In this document: positions 61,125-64,000 of the stretch, piece after piece
Numbering within the stretch: position 1 is the first letter of the stretch
Layout: the number at the start of each line of letters is the position of its first letter
Notes under the pieces: generated by a model
The model's input: only the letters and a program-made list of their open reading frames with translations
What the model was told of the DNA's origin: nothing
Database searches by the model: none
Translations under genes and position numbers: made by a program
Source of the DNA: Nymphaea colorata
Lineage: Eukaryota; Streptophyta; Magnoliopsida; Nymphaeales; Nymphaeaceae
Length of the DNA: 64,000 nucleotides
Assembly: GCF_008831285.2 (NCBI RefSeq)
Contig: NC_045144.1
Coordinates: 17,375,716 to 17,439,715 of the forward strand
Reading direction: 5' to 3'

Positions 61125-61775
61125 GAAGAAAGAAATTAAGTATAGTTAATAGAATTGTAATGCACAAGTGTTCAACTTGTACTTTCATTAAAACAAGTTG
61201 ATACCAGGGATGTCAATGAATCGGATTCAAAGCGGACGTGTTCAACTCAAGAAAGAGAGATTAAGCGGACGGATTCATCGAAAGAGAGATTCGGATATGG
61301 ATAGTTGACGAAAGAAATTAAGTATAGTTAATAGAATTGTAATGCACAAGTGTTCAACTTGTACTTTCATTAAAACAAGTTGATACCAGGGATGTCAATG
61401 AATCGGATTCAAAGCGGACGTGTTCAACTTAAGAAAGAGAGATTAAACGGACGGATTCATCGAAAGAGAGATTCGGATATGGATAGTTGACGAAAGAAAT
61501 TAAGTATAGTTAATAGAATTGTAATGCACAAGTGTTCAACTTGTACTTTCATTAAAACAAGTTGATACCAAGGGATGTCAATGAATCGGATCCAAAGCGG
61601 ACGTGTTCAACTTAAGAAAGAGAGTTTAAACGGACGGATTCATCGAAAGAGAGATTCGGATATGGATAGTTGACGAAAGAAATTAAGTATAGTTAATAGA
61701 ATTGTAATGCACAAGTGTTCAACTTGTACTTTCATTAAAACAAGTTGATACCAGGGGATGTCAATGAATTGGATT
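61125..61775 (+). repeat. Tandem array of a 182-bp unit, about 3.6 copies
   Basis: Units start at 61125, 61307, 61489 and 61672 with GACGAAAGAAATTAAGTATA (first copy GAAGAAAG...). The three full units differ at only a few positions. The fourth breaks off near 61775 inside GGATGTCAATGAATTGG. Each unit carries GGATGTCAATGAATCGGAT and GATTCGGATATGGATAG, the vocabulary seen also at 8300-8625. High identity points to recent unequal crossover or slippage amplification. Confidence 0.95.
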
Positions 61776-62399
61776 GGACGTATCTTTTACCATACCCAAC
61801 TTTCGGATTTCATATATTCGGATATGGATTCACGAACTCAAAAGTTCTCTTCATAAGCGATATTCCAGTTTTTAGAAAGAATTCTTGTTCTTTATACATG
61901 CGCTGGATCAAACTTTTATTAATGATTGGTTTTAGGTAGTTCTTAGTTGTGATGGGTTTTACAGCCTCTCATTCAATGGAAAAAAATCACTAGATTTCTC
62001 ACCTAATCAGCTGCAGTCTGACGACTTTCTAGACGTAGTAGGGCTCAGATCAGGGGCAGAAGCCAGGCAGCCTCCCACTCATAACGTTCTTGATGGAAAA
62101 AAATGTGAGTGAAAAGACACTACGGAATCGAATTTGGACCATGAATCTGAGTTAAGTAGTTGCTTTTCTCCTACGCTTGTTTCCTTTTATCACTTGTGAG
62201 GCGCGTCGAGTTTTTAGGCGAGAGAGATTTCGCTGCAAGTGATCGGCCCGTGACATATTTAGGCATACAAATAAATCAACTACAATTGATGCTTAACGTT
62301 GTTGTTTTTCCATTCATGTGAGGAGCTTTCGTTAAGTTGGGGGATTTCTCTTTCCAATAACAAAGTTTTCAAGAGAAATTTCCTTGCCAAGCCACATGA
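61776..62399. other. Intergenic, array flank
   Basis: 61776-61830 still shows TCGGATATGGATTC words from the adjacent array. Beyond that no feature is seen. Confidence 0.4.
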
Positions 62400-62966
62400 A
62401 ACAGGTTGCCGGAAGACCTTGCAAGGTGCTACGCAAAGTATTTAATGTTATCAAACAATATTTTCACAACAAAAGGAAAGTTTTTTAAGAAAACATTGTG
62501 ACCTATAAGGGAATGATTGGAAGCAGTAATGAAAACAGAAATAATAATGTTATTGTCATCAACAAAGCAGGTTATCGACCTCAAGAAGAAAAAAAAAAAT
62601 CGAAACATCCACTAGACTTTCCAATTACATCTTCAGGTTTGAAGGAGCATCAAAATAGAAAGCGTTATGTGAAGTATCTAACAATATTAAATGGGATCAT
62701 CCCAATAAAAGAAAGGTTATTATTTTATAAGATAATATTGCGACCTATAAGGGAATGATATCTGTGGACATAAAGATGCCAACAAAAATAATAATAGCAA
62801 TACAGATTAAAAATGATAATGATATCTCAAGCTTATTGTAAAGAGAGAGTATAAATATTAAATCTTATGCTATCCATCGTTAAGGACAATTGTAGCCTTT
62901 TGTGGTGAAGAAAACACTTTAATCCCCTAGTTTTGGTATTTCTTTAATGTTTTTTTTTTTAACAGC
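62400..62966 (+). repeat. LTR-like repeat copy 2 with internal ~242-bp tandem unit
   Basis: Units start GACCTATAAGGGAATGATTG at 62500 and GACCTATAAGGGAATGATAT at 62742, preceded by a partial unit from about 62430. GAGTATAAATA at 62847 and a T-rich tail match copy 1 (57250-57733) block for block, 5215 bp away and in the same orientation. Divergence between copies is substantial. Confidence 0.5.
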
Positions 62967-64000
62967 ATATGGGCATGGGGCCGGGCCAGCCCAATGCTTG
63001 ACAAAGTCGATGTCCCAAAGTGTTTGGCGGGAGCCCAAGTTAAGGCCTAACCATCAACTTCATGTCCGTCCGATACCCGATTCAATGTCTCAAAAACACA
63101 CATCAATATATCAAATCATGACATACATAAAGTTTTTAAGGGAGCCATCGGCAATACACCAAAAGTTTGTATGTTATATATATATATATATATATATATA
63201 AAAAGAGAGAGAGAGAGAGACTCCCATACCATTTATACCATTTTATTAAGGACGAATGCAAGAGTGGAATTCAATTAAGACTCCCCATACGTACACACTT
63301 GACAATTAGGCCAAAGGATTTAAGAGAATTCCATGAAAAAAAGGAATTTACACGAACGTTTAAACAAAGCAAACAAACATTTTGTGTCACTGGATTACAA
63401 TTTTTGAACTTGTTCTCATCTCTGTTAGAAAAAATATGTTTGCTCGTGGCCAATCCTTTTATCAGTCACTAAGTTTTCTTTACCTTGTTATGCCATGAAA
63501 TGGACCTCCCAACGTGTAAATTCTTGTTGATAAACCTAGAATGGACTATATAAGATGTAAGCATAAAATTGATCAGCATTTCAACTTTGCCTTTTTGCTT
63601 GTATGGGAACTAAGACTACATTAAACGTAGCACCAATTAATTTCTAGATTACTACATGTCTCTGCATCAGCCTCCCATATCATTGTAACCTGTTAAAAAT
63701 TTTCTTGTCATGGCCAAGAACAAGGACCATTGGGCGGTCAAATTGTTATGGCATTTGCTTGCACATCAAACTTCAAAAGGGACATCGACTGGATGCATGT
63801 TTGCCCCAGACCATGAGAACGCACAAATATCCTTCCTTCCTATGCTTTTTCTCCTAGTAGAACTTCATTAATCCTCCACCTACAATATGCTAGCTAGGTC
63901 CCCATTTGCCCCTCCCCACATCTGCTTTTCCATTGTACCTTCCACACTTTCTCTTTTTCTCTAAACAACCTAGTCACTGCTCCTCCTCTACAATTTCTCC
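62967..64000. other. Intergenic end of window
   Basis: (TA)n at 63174-63201 runs into (GA)n at 63203-63220. The last 150 bases are CT-rich, as in many plant promoters or leaders, so a plus-strand gene may begin beyond the window. None is visible inside. Confidence 0.4.

Noticed and set aside
61125..61775. Regularly spaced repeats considered as a CRISPR-like array
   Set aside because: Units are 182 bp with no unique spacers, in a plant nuclear genome; ordinary tandem satellite.

Overview
This is a nuclear genomic window from a flowering plant. It holds five intron-bearing or plant-typical genes in AT-rich intergenic DNA full of (AT)n and (GA)n microsatellites and small non-autonomous transposable elements. 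Exon codon use is not GC-biased, so a grass is unlikely. A non-grass or early-diverging angiosperm fits, but the species cannot be fixed from sequence alone.

Layout. 1-1053: GC-richer flank with no gene recognised. 1054-6856 (-): seven-exon ARM-repeat protein of the Integrator subunit 7 / EMB1895 type. 6857-11770: intergenic. About 11774-19914 (+): complete 16-coding-exon TUDOR-SN (TSN) gene, 988 residues. 19915-26889: intergenic, with a 333-bp hAT-type MITE. 27268-27960 (+): single-exon PADRE/DUF4228 protein with W-box cores upstream. 27961-35854: intergenic, with a field of quasi-palindromic CACTA-like repeats and a 474-bp Tourist-type MITE. 35855-40303 (-): eIF3 subunit j, six coding exons, whose first-exon/5' region is tandemly duplicated, the inner copy being dead. 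40586-49250: intergenic with tandem repeats and a small GC-rich hairpin cluster. 49251-51387 (-): coiled-coil protein of the BRANCHLESS-TRICHOME/USO1-like family. 51388-64000: gene-poor repeat country with a LINE remnant, a CACTA end, a double foldback element, a SINE-like retroposon, a long near-perfect hairpin, a 182-bp tandem array and a pair of LTR-like repeats 5.2 kb apart.

The genes are independently transcribed and do not form a pathway. Three touch general RNA or translation machinery (INTS7, TSN, eIF3j), one is a stress-response type (PADRE) and one is a cytoskeleton/trichome-type coiled-coil protein. Exon models were built by reading splice sites and checking that reading phase closes across every junction. 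Family names rest on recognised conserved motifs, not on a database search.

No wholly new gene system is evident. The most unusual items are the duplicated and decayed first exon of eIF3j, GC-AG introns in two genes, the double foldback element and the approximately 186-nt hairpin locus.
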